From the NCBI GenBank assembly GCA_903845935.1, contig CAIMZI010000037.1:1-64000 (forward strand): 64,000 bases of DNA, given 5' to 3'. Within the stretch, counting starts at the first letter, position 1, and each line of letters starts with the position of its first letter. Shown here one piece after another: positions 1 through 12,715 of this stretch. The position numbers and the translations under genes were made by a program. The notes beneath the pieces were generated by a model. That model did no database searches. It saw only the letters and a program-made list of their open reading frames with translations, and was not told the DNA's origin. This stretch comes from an uncultured beta proteobacterium. Lineage in GTDB: Bacteria > Pseudomonadota > Gammaproteobacteria > Burkholderiales > Burkholderiaceae_C.

Positions 1-101
1 CGCCACTCGCCACCAGGATTGCTCCCGTGCTGCCGTTCGACTTGCATGTGTAAGGCATGCCGCCAGCGTTCAATCTGAGCCAGGATCAAACTCTATAGTT
101 C
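1..101 (-). rRNA. 16S ribosomal RNA, 5' end (partial)
   Basis: Read on the minus strand, the segment carries the universal 16S start AGAGTTTGATCCTGGCTCAG (94 down to 75), followed by the betaproteobacterial run into GCATGCCTTACACATGCAAG. The 5' end is placed about seven bases before AGAG, by analogy with E. coli, so position 101 is approximate. The gene leaves the window at base 1, and only about 100 of some 1500 bases are visible. Confidence 0.97.
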
Positions 102-324
102 GATCTTGAATTTTTTCGCTCTTTCGAGCAACTCATAAATTGGAATCGACGTGATTGTCTTTGACGACTTTCACATCTTTTTTACTTCATGAGCGTTTGT
201 ATGTCAGTTAAGACATAGTTCCGAAGAACTTGGCAATCGCCTTCAAACGCCCACACTTATCGGCTGTAAATTTTTAAGGAACACAAGAAGCTTTTCTACC
301 CTCTTCTTGCTAACTTCACTGTGA
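102..324 (-). other. 16S rRNA leader with boxA-like antitermination element
   Basis: This is the transcribed leader between the nearest rrn promoter and mature 16S. On the minus strand, positions 282-270 read GTTCCTTAAAAAT, resembling the boxA element that recruits NusB/NusE antitermination complexes. It is followed by ACAGCCGATAAGTGTGGGCG, a stretch I recognise from Comamonadaceae 16S leaders. No protein-coding sequence is apparent here. Confidence 0.6.
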
Positions 325-570
325 TCAGCGAAGCCTTGAATTATGACACAGTTTTAAGGCTGTTTGCAAGTTTATTTGTAAAGTCTTTTTATTCACTCTA
401 CTCTGAAACTTGCCTGCACCGTCATCAGCGCAGCCTTCGATTATGGCACGGTTTTTAACCGCTGGTCAAATTTAGTTGAAAGTTTTTTTATTCACTCTGC
501 TTACCAAACCTGACCACGCCGTAATCAGCGAAGCCTTCGATTATGACACGGTTTTGTGTGGCTTCCCCAG
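325..570 (-). promoter_or_regulatory. tandem rrn promoters P1-P3, 100-bp repeat units
   Basis: Three copies of a promoter unit sit on the minus strand. Each has a CATAAT -10 element, at 345-340, 445-440 and 545-540, exactly 100 bp apart. With an 18-bp spacer, the -35 elements are TTGCAA (369-364), TTGACC (469-464) and a weak TGGGGA (569-564). Flanking text is also repeated (TCAGCGAAGCCTT-type sequence next to each -10, and a TTTTTATTCACTCT-type stretch between copies), so the array arose by duplication of a whole promoter segment. The third copy is only partly preserved. All face the 16S gene. Confidence 0.75.
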
Positions 571-676
571 GAAATCTTCAATGCATTGAGAAGTACCGCA
601 GATCATGCAGGAAGCGCCAGCCCGGTTGAGGCGCAGCAGCATCCACTACGATGTTGCTTTCATAAAGGATGCCGCC

Positions 677-1960
677 ATGCTGGACCTGCTGATCACCCAT
701 GCCACTCTGCCCGACGGGCGCAGCAATATGTCGGTCGCCGTGCAGGACGGCAGGATCATGGAGCTCACGGAAGGACTTGCGGCACCGGCCCATGAGACGG
801 TGGATGCGCGGGGCATGCTGCTGAGCAGCCCCTTTGTCGATCCGCACTTTCATATGGATGCCACCCTCTCCTATGGGCTGCCGCGCGTGAACCAGAGTGG
901 CACCTTGCTCGAAGGCATTGCCTTGTGGGGTGAACTCAAGCCTTTGTTGACGCAGGAGGCACTGGTGGAACGCGCCCTGGCCTATTGCGACTGGGCAGCG
1001 GCCAAGGGCCTGCTGGCGATACGCACCCATGTGGATGTGTGTGACCCACGTCTGCTGGCGGTCGACGCCCTGCTGGAGGTGAAGAAGCAGGTCGCTCCTT
1101 ATATAGAGATGCAACTGGTGGCCTTTCCCCAGGACGGCGTGCTGCGCGGGCCCCTTGGGGCACAGCAGCACATGGACAATCTGGTGCGTGCGCTAGACAA
1201 GGGCGTGGACGTGGTTGGCGGCATTCCGCACTTCGAGCGGACCATGGCGGACGGCTCACTCAGTGTGAAACTGCTGTGCGAGCTTGCTGCAGAGCGCGGC
1301 CTCATGGTGGACATGCACTGCGATGAGTCCGACGACCCCCATTCGCGCCATGTGGAGACCCTGGCCTTTGAGACACAGCGCCTGGGCTTGCAGGGCCGCG
1401 TCACCGGCTCGCATCTGACCTCCATGCACAGCATGGACAACTATTACGTCAGCAAGCTAATTCCCCTAATGGCCGAGGCACAGCTGCATGCGGTGGCCAA
1501 CCCGTTGATCAACATCACGCTGCAGGGCCGCCACGATACCTATCCCAAGCGCCGAGGCATGACACGCGTGCCAGAACTGTTGGCCGCCGGTATCAACGTC
1601 GCCTTTGGCCACGACTGTGTGATGGACCCCTGGTACAGCCTGGGCAGCGGCGACATGCTGGAAGTGGCGCACATGGGCCTGCACGTGGGCCAGATGACCA
1701 GTCAGGAGGCCATGCGCCAATGCTTTGACGCCGTGACGGTGAACGCCGCACGCGTCATGGGCCTTCAGGGCTATGGCCTGGAGGCTGGCTGCCAGGCCGA
1801 CTTCGTCTTGCTGCAGGCGCGCGACCCGGTGGAAGCCATACGCCTACGCGCCACCCGGCTCAAGGTGTTCAAGGCGGGCAGGCTGATTGCCGAATCACCC
1901 GCAGCCACCAGCGACCTGAAGCTGCCGGGTCGTCCGGCCCAAACCAGTTGGATGCTCTGA
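677..1960 (+). CDS. codA: cytosine deaminase
   Basis: This 427-residue amidohydrolase is close to E. coli CodA, which deaminates cytosine to uracil in cytosolic pyrimidine salvage. Visible metal-site and catalytic positions are PHFHMD (His57, His59), HCDE (His214, Glu217), SH near 246 and GHD (Asp313). These match the CodA iron ligands and catalytic Glu/Asp. The long shared stretches DTYPKRRG and HMGLHV separate it from other amidohydrolases. The start chosen is ATG 677, preceded by AAAGGA at 664; an upstream in-frame ATG at 605 has no such site. No codB permease lies beside it. The pyrimidine theme returns in the RutR-controlled operon at 26215-30605. Confidence 0.9.
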   Translation: MLDLLITHATLPDGRSNMSVAVQDGRIMELTEGLAAPAHETVDARGMLLSSPFVDPHFHMDATLSYGLPRVNQSGTLLEGIALWGELKPLLTQEALVERALAYCDWAAAKGLLAIRTHVDVCDPRLLAVDALLEVKKQVAPYIEMQLVAFPQDGVLRGPLGAQQHMDNLVRALDKGVDVVGGIPHFERTMADGSLSVKLLCELAAERGLMVDMHCDESDDPHSRHVETLAFETQRLGLQGRVTGSHLTSMHSMDNYYVSKLIPLMAEAQLHAVANPLINITLQGRHDTYPKRRGMTRVPELLAAGINVAFGHDCVMDPWYSLGSGDMLEVAHMGLHVGQMTSQEAMRQCFDAVTVNAARVMGLQGYGLEAGCQADFVLLQARDPVEAIRLRATRLKVFKAGRLIAESPAATSDLKLPGRPAQTSWML

Positions 1961-2173
1961 AGGCACGCTCATATATGTTTTTGTAATTAAGAAGTGACTA
2001 TTAAGTAGTTCCACTTTTGACCGTCTACTTCCAGAATCCATGGCATCGCACTCTTGTGCTGCAAAGATTTTTGCGTTGCTTGGACCCGCGTCGGCAAGAA
2101 CTGCTAGCGCCCAGTCATGTCGAAAATAAGCCACACTGCTGTTCCCCACCAACCCTCAGGAAAGAAGAAAACC
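1961..2173. other. intergenic region upstream of metY
   Basis: These 213 bases contain no recognisable gene. They are AT-richer just after codA (1970-2040). I looked for a SAM- or cobalamin-type riboswitch ahead of metY and saw no convincing helices. The metY ribosome-binding site, AGGAAAG, is at its end (2158-2164). Confidence 0.5.
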
Positions 2174-3469
2174 ATGACCGACAACTTGAAGTTTGAAACC
2201 CTGGCCGTGCACGCCGGCTACACGCCCGACCCCACCACCAAGGCGGTGGCCGTGCCGATCTACCAGACCGTGGCCTATGCCTTTGACAACGCCCAGCATG
2301 GCGCCGACCTGTTCGACCTGAAAGTGGCGGGTAATATCTACACCCGCATCATGAACCCGACGCAGGACGTGCTGGAAAAGCGCGTTGCAGCACTCGAAGG
2401 CGGCATTGCGGCGCTGGCCGTGGCCTCGGGCCAGACAGCGGTGACCTATGCCATCCAGACCATTGCCGAGGCCGGTGACAACATCGTCTCCAGCACCGCT
2501 CTGTATGGCGGCACCTACAACCTGTTTGCCCACACGCTGCCGCAATACGGCATCACCACCCGCTTTGCAGACCACCGCGACCCCGCCAGCTTTGAGCCGC
2601 TGATTGACGAGCGCACCAAGGCCATCTTTGTCGAATCGCTGGGCAACCCGCAGGGCAATGTGACCGACATAGCCCGCGTGGCCGAGATTGCACACCGCCA
2701 CGGCATTCCGCTGATCGTGGACAACACGGTGGCGTCACCCTTCCTGCTGCGCCCCATCGAACACGGCGCCGACATCGTGGTGCATTCGCTGACCAAATAC
2801 CTGGGTGGTCACGGCACTAGCATTGGCGGCGCAATTGTGGACTCGGGCAAATTCCCCTGGGCTGAACACAAGGCCCGCTTCAAGCGCCTGAACGAACCAG
2901 ATGTGAGCTACCACGGCGTTGTCTACACCGAGGCCTTTGGCCCCGCCGCCTACATCGGACGCGCCCGTGTGGTGCCGCTGCGCAATATGGGTGCGGCCAT
3001 TTCGCCCTTCAACGCCTTCCTGATTTTGCAAGGCATTGAGACCCTGGCGCTGCGCATGGAGCGCATCACCGAGAACACCATCAAGGTGGCCCAATTCCTG
3101 CAATCGCACGCCAAGGTCGGCTGGGTCAACTACGCCGGTCTGCCCGAGCACCCCGACCACGCGCTGGCGCAAAAGTACCTGGGCGGCAAGCCGTCCGGCC
3201 TGATGACCTTTGGCGTGAAGGCTGCTGAGGGCAAACGCCGCGAGGCTGGTGCCGCCTTCTTGGATGCGCTGCAGGTATTCACCCGCCTGGTCAACATCGG
3301 CGACGCCAAATCGCTGGCCACGCACCCGGCCTCTACCACCCACCGCCAGCTCTCCCCCGAGGAGCTGGTCAAGGCCGGCGTGCCGGAAGACGCGGTGCGC
3401 CTGTCGATCGGCATTGAGCACATTGACGACCTGCTGGCCGACCTGGACCAGGCACTTGCCGCCACCTAA
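2174..3469 (+). CDS. metY: O-acetylhomoserine sulfhydrylase (aminocarboxypropyltransferase)
   Basis: This 431-residue PLP enzyme of the Cys/Met metabolism family converts O-acetylhomoserine and sulfide to homocysteine (direct sulfhydrylation for methionine synthesis). The PLP lysine is in [11 protein letters not shown] (Lys208). ETLAVHAG at the N-terminus and the C-terminal [13 protein letters not shown] are family hallmarks. The length (about 430) and the internal insert fit MetY rather than the shorter MetB/MetC/MetZ. ATG 2174 follows AGGAAAG. An upstream ATG at 2117 would add 19 atypical residues. YeeE/YedE transporter genes follow immediately, consistent with a sulfur-related locus. Confidence 0.92.
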   Translation: MTDNLKFETLAVHAGYTPDPTTKAVAVPIYQTVAYAFDNAQHGADLFDLKVAGNIYTRIMNPTQDVLEKRVAALEGGIAALAVASGQTAVTYAIQTIAEAGDNIVSSTALYGGTYNLFAHTLPQYGITTRFADHRDPASFEPLIDERTKAIFVESLGNPQGNVTDIARVAEIAHRHGIPLIVDNTVASPFLLRPIEHGADIVVHSLTKYLGGHGTSIGGAIVDSGKFPWAEHKARFKRLNEPDVSYHGVVYTEAFGPAAYIGRARVVPLRNMGAAISPFNAFLILQGIETLALRMERITENTIKVAQFLQSHAKVGWVNYAGLPEHPDHALAQKYLGGKPSGLMTFGVKAAEGKRREAGAAFLDALQVFTRLVNIGDAKSLATHPASTTHRQLSPEELVKAGVPEDAVRLSIGIEHIDDLLADLDQALAAT

Positions 3470-3485
3470 ATATTGAATCAAAAGC

Positions 3486-3504
3486 CGCGCTCCAAGGGAG
3501 CGCG
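3486..3504 (+). other. hairpin between metY and the YeeE gene
   Basis: A perfect 8-bp inverted repeat, CGCGCTCC-AAG-GGAGCGCG, lies 16 bases after the metY stop and 34 bases before the next start. There is no T-run after it, so it may be an mRNA-stabilising or attenuating stem rather than a classical terminator. Confidence 0.45.
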
Positions 3505-3538
3505 TCCCCATCAGCGGTACGCGCCCGATAATCGACAC

Positions 3539-3964
3539 ATGACTGAATTCACTCCACTTCACGCGCTTACCGGCGGCCTGCTGATTGGCAGCTCCGCCGT
3601 GCTCCTGCTCTGGCTCAATGGCCGCATTGCCGGTGTCACAGGCATGCTCACCGGTCTCTTAGTCAAACCTTCGGCCACGCAACTCTGGCGCCTGCTGTTT
3701 TTGCTCGGACTGATTGGCGGCACGGCGCTCTATGGCCTGTTTGCCACCACGCCACTGCGCCAGGGCTTTCCAATCTGGTTGCTGATTGCTGCCGGCCTGC
3801 TGACCGGCTATGGCACGGCACAGGCCAATGGCTGCACCAGCGGCCACGGTGTCTGCGGGTTGGCACGTATTTCCCTGCGTTCACTGGTGGCAACGGCCAC
3901 CTTTTTGGGCGTGGCCATCCTCAGCGCCTATGTGGTTCGGCATGTGCTGGGGCTGAGCACATGA
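3539..3964 (+). CDS. YeeE/YedE family membrane protein, first half-gene
   Basis: A 141-residue membrane protein with about four hydrophobic segments. It carries the family signature [14 protein letters not shown] (around residues 100-113), in which the cysteine lines the substrate path in characterised YeeE/TsuA thiosulfate importers. It corresponds to one half of full-length YeeE/YedE. The next gene supplies the other half and overlaps it by an ATGA (3961-3964), so the two are translationally coupled and probably assemble together. The likely cargo is a sulfur species (thiosulfate or similar), inferred from family and from the adjacent metY. The start is uncertain because the ribosome-binding site before ATG 3539 is weak. 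Confidence 0.8.
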   Translation: MTEFTPLHALTGGLLIGSSAVLLLWLNGRIAGVTGMLTGLLVKPSATQLWRLLFLLGLIGGTALYGLFATTPLRQGFPIWLLIAAGLLTGYGTAQANGCTSGHGVCGLARISLRSLVATATFLGVAILSAYVVRHVLGLST

Positions 3965-4407
3965 GCGGCAAGGCCACCCTGCGCAATCTGGCAGCACTTG
4001 TGAGCGGTCTGGTGTTCGGCCTTGGCCTGTCGCTGGCACAGATGACCAACCCCGACAAGGTGTTGAACTTTCTGGATCTTGCTGGCCATTGGGACCCCAG
4101 CCTGCTGCTGGTGTTGGGCGGTGCGGTGGTGCTCAGCACGCTGGGCTATTTTTTGACTTTCAAACGCGGCGCACCGCTGTGGGACAGCCTGTTCCATATG
4201 CCGCAGGCGTTGGCGATCGACAAGCCTTTGCTCATCGGTTCCGCCCTGTTTGGCATCGGTTGGGGCATTTCCGGCTACTGCCCTGGACCGGCCATTGCAT
4301 CCATCGGTCTGGGTAACCCGGAAGCCCTGTGGGTGGTGCCCAGCATCATTGCCGGCGCCGCCTTGCAGCGCTGGAGCCATGACCGCCAGACCGCCGACAT
4401 CGACTAG
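3961..4407 (+). CDS. YeeE/YedE family membrane protein (DUF6691), second half-gene
   Basis: A 148-residue membrane protein with four predicted hydrophobic stretches. It contains GISGYCPGPAI near residue 105, the counterpart of the cysteine-containing re-entrant motif in the second half of YeeE/YedE proteins. It starts on the ATGA that ends the previous gene. The pair is a split version of the single-chain sulfur transporter. Function beyond membrane transport of a sulfur compound is inference. Confidence 0.82.
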   Translation: MSGKATLRNLAALVSGLVFGLGLSLAQMTNPDKVLNFLDLAGHWDPSLLLVLGGAVVLSTLGYFLTFKRGAPLWDSLFHMPQALAIDKPLLIGSALFGIGWGISGYCPGPAIASIGLGNPEALWVVPSIIAGAALQRWSHDRQTADID

Positions 4408-4526
4408 CGCTCAAGCAGCCAGTCGGGCGCCTATGCGCTATGCTCGGACCGGATGCAGGAACGCTTCGGGAGAGGGGACGGTCTTGCGGTGAGGAGCGCA
4501 CACCAGCGCGGCCCTCGAAGCACACA

Positions 4527-8258
<3,732 letters not shown>

Positions 8259-8261
8259 ACG

Positions 8262-9302
8262 CTAGCGGCGCACGCCGGTCAGCTCCACATCGACCCGGCG
8301 GTTGGGCAACAAACACTCTTCGAGTTCGGCGCGCTTCTTGAACTGTGTCTGGCAGGCCACTACCTGCTCGCTGTCGCCTCTGGCATCGATGCTGCTGCTG
8401 GAAACTACCAGACCCTGCGCGGACAACAGTTCGCTGATGCTTTGCACCCGCCGTTGGGATAGCTGCTGGTTGTAGTCCTTGTTGCCGGTGCTGTTGAGGC
8501 GGTCGGCATGTCCCACCAGGTTCAGTTTCTCAATGTGGATTCCTTCGCGCTTGGCGCGCGCCACCAAGGCGTCCAGCTCCGAGCGCGAGCGGCTGCGAAT
8601 ATGGTCAGGCGTGTACTTGTCAAAGTCAAACAACACCTGCGCCGACAGCGCCACTTGCTCCGGTGCGGGGGTGCAGACAGCGGGCACGCAGGCTGGCGCC
8701 TCGGGCAGCGCCTTGAGAGAAGTCGGCGCCGGGGCGCAGTGGGCGGCCGACTCGCTGGCATCCGTCACCAGGTCTTCCGCGATTTGCACATAGGGCTTGG
8801 CGTGGCGCCACTGCTGCTGGTTGAATTCATTTCCCGCGTGCACCAGTTCCACTTCAGCACAGGCGACCTGTTGGCTAGCGCAGGCAAAGCCGCTGCCCAG
8901 CTTCAGATCTTGGGTACGCGCCCACAGGTCCGGGCGCAGGCGGGCGGCGCCGTTGATCAGCGCTGTATCTACGGACAGCGGCGTGGTCTTGGTTTCCAAT
9001 CCGACGATGAGTTTTTCCGACTCGCCCATCGCCTCTTGCGGGAAGGCGCTGCGGTCGTTGCGCGTGTATTCGTGCAGCGACACATCCAGCCAGCATTGCG
9101 CCTTGCTCAAGTGGTAGTCGCGCACCGGAACGCCGGCTTCATTGAGCCGGTGGATGCGCTGCTGCAGGCTCTGATAGGTCTGGTAATCCGCATGGATGGC
9201 GGCGTCGGAGATGCGCTGTGCCTCGGGTGCCAGTTGCGACTGCGCGCTGGCCAGTCCGCTCATGGCCAGGCCCATGGCCAGGAAAAGTGTGGTCTTTTTC
9301 AT
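8262..9302 (-). CDS. OmpA-family outer membrane/peptidoglycan-binding protein
   Basis: 346 residues: a signal peptide (cleavage near SGLASA-Q, residue 20), a 190-residue helical periplasmic region, and a C-terminal OmpA domain. The OmpA-like signatures are LFDFDKYTPD, NLVGHADRLNS, NQQLSQRRV and NRRVDVEL, which in the family bind diaminopimelate of peptidoglycan. It is the last gene of the operon that begins at 20504, and lies 23 bases after the barrel gene stop. The OmpA domain is likely to tether the complex to the cell wall (inference). It is not a classical OmpA porin, because there is no N-terminal eight-stranded barrel. Confidence 0.88.
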   Translation of the reverse strand: MKKTTLFLAMGLAMSGLASAQSQLAPEAQRISDAAIHADYQTYQSLQQRIHRLNEAGVPVRDYHLSKAQCWLDVSLHEYTRNDRSAFPQEAMGESEKLIVGLETKTTPLSVDTALINGAARLRPDLWARTQDLKLGSGFACASQQVACAEVELVHAGNEFNQQQWRHAKPYVQIAEDLVTDASESAAHCAPAPTSLKALPEAPACVPAVCTPAPEQVALSAQVLFDFDKYTPDHIRSRSRSELDALVARAKREGIHIEKLNLVGHADRLNSTGNKDYNQQLSQRRVQSISELLSAQGLVVSSSSIDARGDSEQVVACQTQFKKRAELEECLLPNRRVDVELTGVRR

Positions 9303-9325
9303 AATGGTGTGGGTCTGCGTGCTGC

Positions 9326-12300
9326 CTAGCGGTCCAGTGCGCGATTGATGTTTTGGTTGCTGCCGGAGAAAAGATCCTGGTCAAACTTGAAGCGCAGCCG
9401 CAGGTAGACCCCTTCGCTGGTGTAGTCGTAGCCGGCCAGGTCACTGTCGGCGGAAAAGCCGGAAACGTTGTAGCCCACTGAAAGCCACAGGTTTTGCTGC
9501 ACCAAATAGCCAAGCTCCACGCCCACTGCTTTTTGCAGAGCGCCGTACTGGCCCATTTGCGCCGAAGCCATCACGCCCAGGTCCCAGTTCTCGGTAATGT
9601 CATAGGTCATGCGGCCCGAATACAGTTGGGCCTGGAAGGCGTCGGACACACCACCCTCAAACAGGTCTTGTTGCCACTTGGCGGCCACGCGGCCGGTGAC
9701 CCACCAGGGGCGCGAGGGGTGGTAGTCGGCCAAGACAGAGACGATATGTGCCCGGCTGCTGAGCGCGCCCACGCTGGCGTTGCTGTCGTCCTGCTCGGTC
9801 TTGTACTCGTACTTGGCCAGCGCATTCACGCGGTTGCGGTCGTTGTCGCGGTAGGCCACTCCTGCCTGTACCCGGTCCTGCAGCACGCTGCCGTGGCTCT
9901 GGTAGTCGGTTTCCAGCAGGTAGTTGCGCGCCAGAAAGGTCCAGTCGCGGCTGATCTTACGCGCCGCCATCACCTGCCACAGTGTGGTGGTGAAGGCCTC
10001 GTTGTCCGGCGTTCCGGCCACATCGCCGCTGATGCGGTATTCCCACTTGGTGGAGCCGCGCCACAGCGGGTGCGCCGTATAGTCTAGCCCCAGCGACACG
10101 GCCTGGGTGGTGGGCGCGGCGCCCGACACCACCTGCGTCCACTCGTAGGCGGCGTTGGCGCGCAGGCCAACGTCCAGGTTCCAGCTGTTGCGCACACCCG
10201 AGGCCAGTTGCAAGTCCTGGCCGCTGACCGCATCGCGCAGCCGGTATTCGCTGAAGAGCTGGGTATCGTTCCAGTAGGAGCTGCCCACGCCAAACACCAA
10301 TGCATTGCTATTGCTGGAGGCGCCGGTGATCGCGTCCGGGCTGGACAGGCCGGTTTGCTGTTCCGCCCGGACATACAGCCGGGTGCGCTCGGCCACGGCA
10401 TAGTCGCCGCCCAAGGCGTAGCGGTTGCGGGGTTCGCCGCCAATGGAGCCTTCCACCTCAGCGCCCAGCGTCAGGCGCTCGGTGGCCTTGAAGCCCAGAC
10501 CGACCCGCAGCGTATCGCTGCGCAGACCGGTGCCCTGAGGGCTGGTTGGTACTTGGCCGCCGTTCTGGATCGACGGCAGACCCGTTGTCGGGTCAATCGC
10601 CTGGTTGCCAAAGCCTACGGCACCGCCACCGGAGCCGCTGGCCATGCTGCCGGTGAGGCCCGCAGTAGAGGCAAACGGTGAGGTCCAGCCGGTGGCCAGC
10701 GTGCCGTCGGTCTGGCGCATGGTGCGCAGGCCCACGTCCAGCAGCCACCGCTCCGACAGGTGGTGTTTGACGCCGACCTGTCCCTCTTCACTGCGGGCCA
10801 TGCCGGGGTTGCGGTCTTCGCTGCGCTGGGCCTGGGCATACAGCTTGGTGGCATCCGAGAGCTTGAACGCACCCTGCACCATGGCTTCGGACTTGCCGCC
10901 CGACAGCGGCGCTGCCAGATTGTTAAAGGTGGGGTCGGACTGGCCGACGAACACATGGGCCTCGGTGCGCTCGGCCTCATGCGCCAGCTCAACCCGCCAG
11001 GCCTGGCCGGAAATGCTGCCGCTTTGGCCGGTAAAGCCGGGCAAGGTGCTCTGATTCACCGGGTTGGTATTGACGGTAGCCGTGGTTTGCGCGACCTCGA
11101 CCACCAGTTGGGTGGACGGATTGACGCGCCAGCTCAGGTTGGCGCTGCTGAGCTGGCTGGCGGCCAGCGGATTCTGGTCCTGCACCAGCGAGCCGCCCAG
11201 CTCCAACTGGGCATTGATGCGCAACTGTCCGTCGGCACCCAGCACCCAAAAGGCGTCGCCGCCCTGGTCCACTTCATAGGTCACGCGCAGCGACACCGGG
11301 TTCAGATCCGGGTCCAACGAAGGCAGAAACTGGTTCAACACAATGCGCCCGCTAAAGGGCTCAAACGTGTAGTCGCTCAACCGCATCAACTGGCGGGCGC
11401 TCAGGATGCGCGAAGGCATGTTGCGGTCGCGTACCAGCACCTCGACTTTTTCCGAGTCCTGCACGGCGCCGCTGTTGCTCAAGCCGTAAGGGCCACTGCC
11501 TTGGCTGGCAAATTCCTGCACCACCTGGTGCAAGGTGTCGTTGATGGCAAACACATTGCCGGTTGCGCCGTCTTTTTCGTAATGCCAGCGCACGCCAGTG
11601 ACGCTGCGGTTATAGGCACCCAGGCTGCGCTGCTGCAACGCGGCCACGGCACCGCCGCCGCTGCGCTGGCTGAAGCCGTCGCCGGTGGCAAAGTCGCCAT
11701 ACAGCAAATAGCTCTTGTTCTTGTCGATGCGAACGTACAGAGCGGTGGAAGACTTGGCGTCCTGGCCCTTGAGCGAAGCGTCGCCATACACCGGATAGAA
11801 GGTATCGGGCTGAATGTCCGACAGCAGGCGCGAGCGCACCTCCTTGTCCGAGTCATAGGATGCGGTGAGCAAATATTCGCCCTTGACCACGCCCTTGAGA
11901 AAGAAGGCAGCACGCGCAGCGGCACTGCCACTGCCATCGGCAAACACATTGCTGAAGTGCAGGATCTCGCGCTCAAAGCCACTGTCGTTGCGCGCCGGGC
12001 TAAGCAGGCTGCCGCCGTTGCCAATATTGATGACGCCTTCAATCAAACCGGCGGCCACCATCTGGCGCATGTCAGGCACAAAGCTGACCACCCCGGAGGC
12101 CTCTTGCGCGCCTACGGTCAGGCGCAATTGCACGTCCTGCGGTGACACCGGCGCCAACAACTTGAAGCGTGCCACTCCGTTGCGCACTTCCAGTTGCACG
12201 CCCGCAGTGGTCTTGTCAGCATCCTTGGCGCCGGGCCCGGCTTCGTCGGTGGCGGCACCGGGCAGCAGCAAACGCCCACCCGTGGTTTCCACCGTGGCGA

Positions 12301-12715
12301 AAACGGTGTTGGCCAGCGGCTTGCCGTCCTGCCCGAGCACCCGCACCGTTACGCCAACCGGCGTCTGGCCGTCGGCAGCAACACCGTTGCGGTCCACCTC
12401 CACGATCAGGTGGGCGGCCGTGGCATTGACGCTGTAATCGATCTGACCGACCTGCGCATGGAATACCTTGCTCTTCTGCTCTGCAATGGCCTCGGTCGGG
12501 TTGGCCAGCGGGTACAGCGGCGTACTGGCCGGAGCCCAGGGGCTACGCTGCGCCATGGCATCGCTGGCATAGCGGCCGTCATCACTTTGTCCCCAGGCCA
12601 GCGGCGCGCTGATGATGGCCAGCGTGACGACCGAATAGCGCGAGGCCCTATGCACCGCACGCAGCGGGCTCAGGCGCGAACGCGGATTCTGGATAAAGTT
12701 ATTTTCAGCGCGCAT
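9326..12715 (-). CDS. large outer-membrane beta-barrel protein with Ig-like N-terminus
   Basis: An 1129-residue protein with a long signal region (hydrophobic core VVTLAIISAPLAWG, near residues 30-45). An Ig-like, invasin-type domain follows (AADGQTPVGVTVRVLGQDGKP, near 75-130). A conserved central part contains FYPVYGDAS and KSYLLYGDF. A long run of alternating amphipathic strands with YxxR/WxxD turns follows, continuing to the C-terminus and looking like a large outer-membrane barrel. No TonB box or plug domain is evident, so I do not call it a TonB receptor. ATG 12715 is preceded by AGGGAG and overlaps the end of the giant repeat-protein gene by 11 bases, indicating translational coupling. 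A longer start at 12757 is possible but lacks a good ribosome-binding site. Probably it exports or anchors the repeat protein; that is inference. Confidence 0.72.
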   Translation of the reverse strand: MRAENNFIQNPRSRLSPLRAVHRASRYSVVTLAIISAPLAWGQSDDGRYASDAMAQRSPWAPASTPLYPLANPTEAIAEQKSKVFHAQVGQIDYSVNATAAHLIVEVDRNGVAADGQTPVGVTVRVLGQDGKPLANTVFATVETTGGRLLLPGAATDEAGPGAKDADKTTAGVQLEVRNGVARFKLLAPVSPQDVQLRLTVGAQEASGVVSFVPDMRQMVAAGLIEGVINIGNGGSLLSPARNDSGFEREILHFSNVFADGSGSAAARAAFFLKGVVKGEYLLTASYDSDKEVRSRLLSDIQPDTFYPVYGDASLKGQDAKSSTALYVRIDKNKSYLLYGDFATGDGFSQRSGGGAVAALQQRSLGAYNRSVTGVRWHYEKDGATGNVFAINDTLHQVVQEFASQGSGPYGLSNSGAVQDSEKVEVLVRDRNMPSRILSARQLMRLSDYTFEPFSGRIVLNQFLPSLDPDLNPVSLRVTYEVDQGGDAFWVLGADGQLRINAQLELGGSLVQDQNPLAASQLSSANLSWRVNPSTQLVVEVAQTTATVNTNPVNQSTLPGFTGQSGSISGQAWRVELAHEAERTEAHVFVGQSDPTFNNLAAPLSGGKSEAMVQGAFKLSDATKLYAQAQRSEDRNPGMARSEEGQVGVKHHLSERWLLDVGLRTMRQTDGTLATGWTSPFASTAGLTGSMASGSGGGAVGFGNQAIDPTTGLPSIQNGGQVPTSPQGTGLRSDTLRVGLGFKATERLTLGAEVEGSIGGEPRNRYALGGDYAVAERTRLYVRAEQQTGLSSPDAITGASSNSNALVFGVGSSYWNDTQLFSEYRLRDAVSGQDLQLASGVRNSWNLDVGLRANAAYEWTQVVSGAAPTTQAVSLGLDYTAHPLWRGSTKWEYRISGDVAGTPDNEAFTTTLWQVMAARKISRDWTFLARNYLLETDYQSHGSVLQDRVQAGVAYRDNDRNRVNALAKYEYKTEQDDSNASVGALSSRAHIVSVLADYHPSRPWWVTGRVAAKWQQDLFEGGVSDAFQAQLYSGRMTYDITENWDLGVMASAQMGQYGALQKAVGVELGYLVQQNLWLSVGYNVSGFSADSDLAGYDYTSEGVYLRLRFKFDQDLFSGSNQNINRALDR

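Noticed and set aside
1961-2173. SAM or cobalamin riboswitch before metY
   Set aside because: No conserved core or kink-turn-like helices could be found in this AT-rich stretch.
10760-12145. 461-codon plus-strand frame opposite the barrel gene
   Set aside because: Antisense shadow of the barrel coding region; low-complexity His/Gln/Ala composition and no recognisable domain.
9326-12715. TonB-dependent receptor
   Set aside because: The size and strand pattern fit a barrel, but no TonB box or plug domain is visible, so the name was not used.
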